Assembly (NCBI GenBank): GCA_013812995.1
Contig: JACCSL010000219.1
Coordinates: 1-6,319, forward strand
Source of the DNA: Ardenticatenales bacterium
GTDB taxonomy: Bacteria > Chloroflexota > Anaerolineae > Ardenticatenales > Ardenticatenaceae
Reading direction: 5' to 3'
Length of the DNA stretch: 6,319 bases
Made by a program: the position numbers and the translations under genes. How positions within the stretch are numbered: position 1 is the stretch's first letter; each line of letters begins with the position of its first letter. Shown here piece by piece: positions 4,703 to 6,319 of the stretch. The notes below the pieces were generated by a model. The model was not told the origin of the DNA. It saw only the letters and a program-made list of their open reading frames with translations, and did not search any database.

Positions 4703-6277
4703 ATGCCCACCGTACCAGACTGGCTCGCTTACGCCTACGCGCCTCTTGTGCCCTACCTCAAGAAGATCAAGATCACGCGCGAGGGACCGCGCGGTCATGC
4801 CCCCGAGGATATCCTGCTGCCCGAGGGCTACGTGGCCGAGCTGGTCGCCACCGGCTTCAACGCCCCTGACCACTGCTGCTTCGACGATCAGGGGAACTGC
4901 TATGTTTCTGAATCAGGCCACAAGAGCGATTCCTCGCCGCGCATCCTGCGGGTGAACGTTCAGAGCGGCGAGGTCGCGCCCTTCTTCGAGTTCCCGGAGG
5001 CGCGCTGGGTCAAAACGGGGGCGCTGACGGGTGCGTGCTGGCACGCAGGCTACCTGTACGTGATGAACACCGACACCCTCTCCCGCATCGGCCCGGATGG
5101 CACGCTGGAGGACATCGTGACAGGGTTGCCAGGGCGGGGCGATCACCAGGCCAACTATCCGGTCGTCGGTCCCGATGGGAAGCTCTATTTTGGCGTGGGG
5201 AGTGCCACGAATTATGGGGTAGTGGGGCCAGATAATTTCGGCTTCGAGTGGCTGCCCACCTTCTCGGACTTCCATGACGTGCCCGGCCAGGATGTGACGC
5301 TCGTGGGACGCAGCTTTGAGTCAAAGAACGTGCTGGGCTCCATCACCGAGACAGTGCAGACGGGGGCCTACCTGCCGTATGGTACCCCCAGCCAGCCGGG
5401 GCAGGTGATCCAGGGAGCAGTCAAGTGCACCGGCTCGGTGTTGCGTTGTAACCCGGACGGGAGCGAGTTGGAGTTGGTGGCCTGGGGGTTGCGCAATCCC
5501 TATGGCATCGCCTTCGATCCCGAGGGGAGACTCTTTGTAACGGAACACGGCAGCGACGACCGGGGCTCGCGCTACATCGTGGGCGACCTGGATGACTTCT
5601 ATGAGATCCGCCAGGGAGCCTGGTATGGCTGGCCGGATTTCGCCTCCGGCATCCGACTGGACGATCCATACTGGGGCGAGGAGGACAAAGGCTATGGCCG
5701 CGAACCGCTCCTGACCGAGCACCCCGATCCGAACCCACCCAAACCCTTCGTTTCGTTTGAGCCCCATGTCGGGGCCAACGGCGTGGCCTTCAGCAAGGAT
5801 GCGAGCTTTGGCTTCCGGGGCGATGCCTTCGTCGCCCTGTTCGGGGATCTGGCTCCCGTCACCACGCAGCACATGACCCCCGCAGGCTTCAAGATCGTGC
5901 GTGTGGATATGCGCGCCCGACGGGTGGTCGATTTCGCCGTCAACCGAATGACTGGACCCGCCTCCAAGCTGCCCCATGAAGGCTTCGAGCGACCCTCCCA
6001 CTGCGAGTTCGGTCCTGACGGCGCGCTCTACGTGGTGGACTTTGGGGAGATCGAGATCGCGCCGGAGGTGGGCGGCGTGCGCATGCAGCAGCAGAGCGGC
6101 TCGGTGTGGCGTATCCGCCGCACCGAGGGACCACGCGGCGAGCGTCCGCCGGAGCCCATCGTAATCCCACTCTACGCCCTGCAAAGCCTGGCCGCCATCG
6201 GGGGTGCCATTGGGCTGGGGGCGGCGGGGGCATGGCTCCTGCGCAAATGGCTGGGGGAGGGGGAGGCAGAGCCTTGA
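4703..6277 (+). CDS. PQQ sugar/sorbosone dehydrogenase-like beta-propeller, C-terminal TM anchor
   Basis: This 524-residue protein is related to soluble PQQ glucose dehydrogenase and L-sorbosone dehydrogenase-type six-bladed propellers, which oxidise sugars or aldoses using pyrroloquinoline quinone. Propeller strands of the form DGxLYV recur, for example GPDGKLYFGVGS (156-167), DPEGRLFVTEHG (272-283) and GPDGALYVVDFG (437-448). GDHQ (146-149) matches the catalytic Asp-His of s-GDH (H148 here). LRNPYGIAF (263-271) matches its PQQ-binding Arg-Asn (R264, N265), and AWYGWPD (306-312) matches the N/YGWP turn. Residues about 486-513 form one hydrophobic helix followed by RKWLGEGEAEP, a single C-terminal anchor. 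The N-terminus (WLAYAYAPLVPYLKK) is only weakly hydrophobic and is not a normal signal peptide. The start is fixed by a strong Shine-Dalgarno site. It is the last gene of the DUF2231-MFS unit, 23 nt after the transporter. No PQQ biosynthesis gene is in the window, so cofactor use is inferred from residues only. Confidence 0.85.
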   Translation: MPTVPDWLAYAYAPLVPYLKKIKITREGPRGHAPEDILLPEGYVAELVATGFNAPDHCCFDDQGNCYVSESGHKSDSSPRILRVNVQSGEVAPFFEFPEARWVKTGALTGACWHAGYLYVMNTDTLSRIGPDGTLEDIVTGLPGRGDHQANYPVVGPDGKLYFGVGSATNYGVVGPDNFGFEWLPTFSDFHDVPGQDVTLVGRSFESKNVLGSITETVQTGAYLPYGTPSQPGQVIQGAVKCTGSVLRCNPDGSELELVAWGLRNPYGIAFDPEGRLFVTEHGSDDRGSRYIVGDLDDFYEIRQGAWYGWPDFASGIRLDDPYWGEEDKGYGREPLLTEHPDPNPPKPFVSFEPHVGANGVAFSKDASFGFRGDAFVALFGDLAPVTTQHMTPAGFKIVRVDMRARRVVDFAVNRMTGPASKLPHEGFERPSHCEFGPDGALYVVDFGEIEIAPEVGGVRMQQQSGSVWRIRRTEGPRGERPPEPIVIPLYALQSLAAIGGAIGLGAAGAWLLRKWLGEGEAEP

Positions 6278-6285
6278 AGGCCAGT

Positions 6286-6305
6286 GCCTGCGTGTCAGGG
6301 CAGGC
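6286..6305 (+). terminator. Weak hairpin after the operon
   Basis: GCCTGC and GCAGGC (6286-6291 with 6300-6305) can pair around an 8-nt loop, 9 nt after the last stop codon. There is no T-tract before the window ends, so this is only a possible transcription end or RNA-stabilising hairpin. Confidence 0.25.
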
Positions 6306-6319
6306 GCGCGACTCAGTCC

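Noticed and set aside
5321..6184. 287-codon minus-strand frame opposite the propeller gene
   Set aside because: It is antisense to a frame with conserved catalytic motifs; its own translation has no recognisable domain.
1..6319. CRISPR array, tRNA or rRNA
   Set aside because: No regularly spaced repeats and no cloverleaf or conserved rRNA segments were recognised on either strand.

Overview
The window is GC-rich bacterial DNA. Codon choice, strong Shine-Dalgarno sites, a TTG start, and the mix of gene families (a DUF2231 membrane protein beside a sugar-dehydrogenase-like propeller, IS982 and IS200/IS605 debris, a TrmB-type regulator remnant) suggest a Chloroflexota genome, perhaps of the Ktedonobacteria type. 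That assignment is inference; no rRNA or other taxonomic marker is present.

Layout. Positions 1-461 carry no convincing gene. They hold two palindromic structures (11-53 and a perfect 17-bp inverted repeat at 167-220) and the leader of a cis-prenyltransferase gene (462-1121, +). Convergent with it, 7 nt away, lies the last 53 codons of a degV-like gene (1129-1290, -), whose 5' part is missing. It is cut exactly where the right end of an IS200/IS605-type element begins (about 1292, -). That element is only about 0.4 kb. It keeps both terminal hairpins and a structured segment resembling a TnpB guide (omega/reRNA) region, but has no TnpB nuclease. Directly after it comes the C-terminal 171 codons of an IS982-family transposase (1687-2202, +), which lacks its N-terminal half. 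Next (2331-2834) is a wrecked TrmB-family regulator: its N-terminal signature and apparent C-terminal end survive, but the middle is replaced by about 160 bp of unrelated, structured sequence.

The second half (2892-6277, +) is intact and ordinary in gene density. It is a compact three-gene unit: a DUF2231 membrane protein, a 12-TM MFS transporter 6 nt behind it, and a PQQ-glucose/sorbosone-dehydrogenase-like beta-propeller 23 nt behind that, with a C-terminal membrane anchor. A plausible joint role is uptake and membrane-linked oxidation of a sugar or sugar derivative, with DUF2231 as a possible electron-transfer or anchoring partner. This is inferred from context only.

Overall, 1.1-2.9 kb is a rearrangement scar in which three different genes (degV, IS982 transposase, trmB) are each represented by one end or two disconnected ends. 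I saw no CRISPR array, tRNA or rRNA, and no clearly new multi-gene system. The items most worth following are the TnpB-less guide-RNA-like element, the divergent UppS paralogue, and the apparently leaderless, tail-anchored propeller enzyme.
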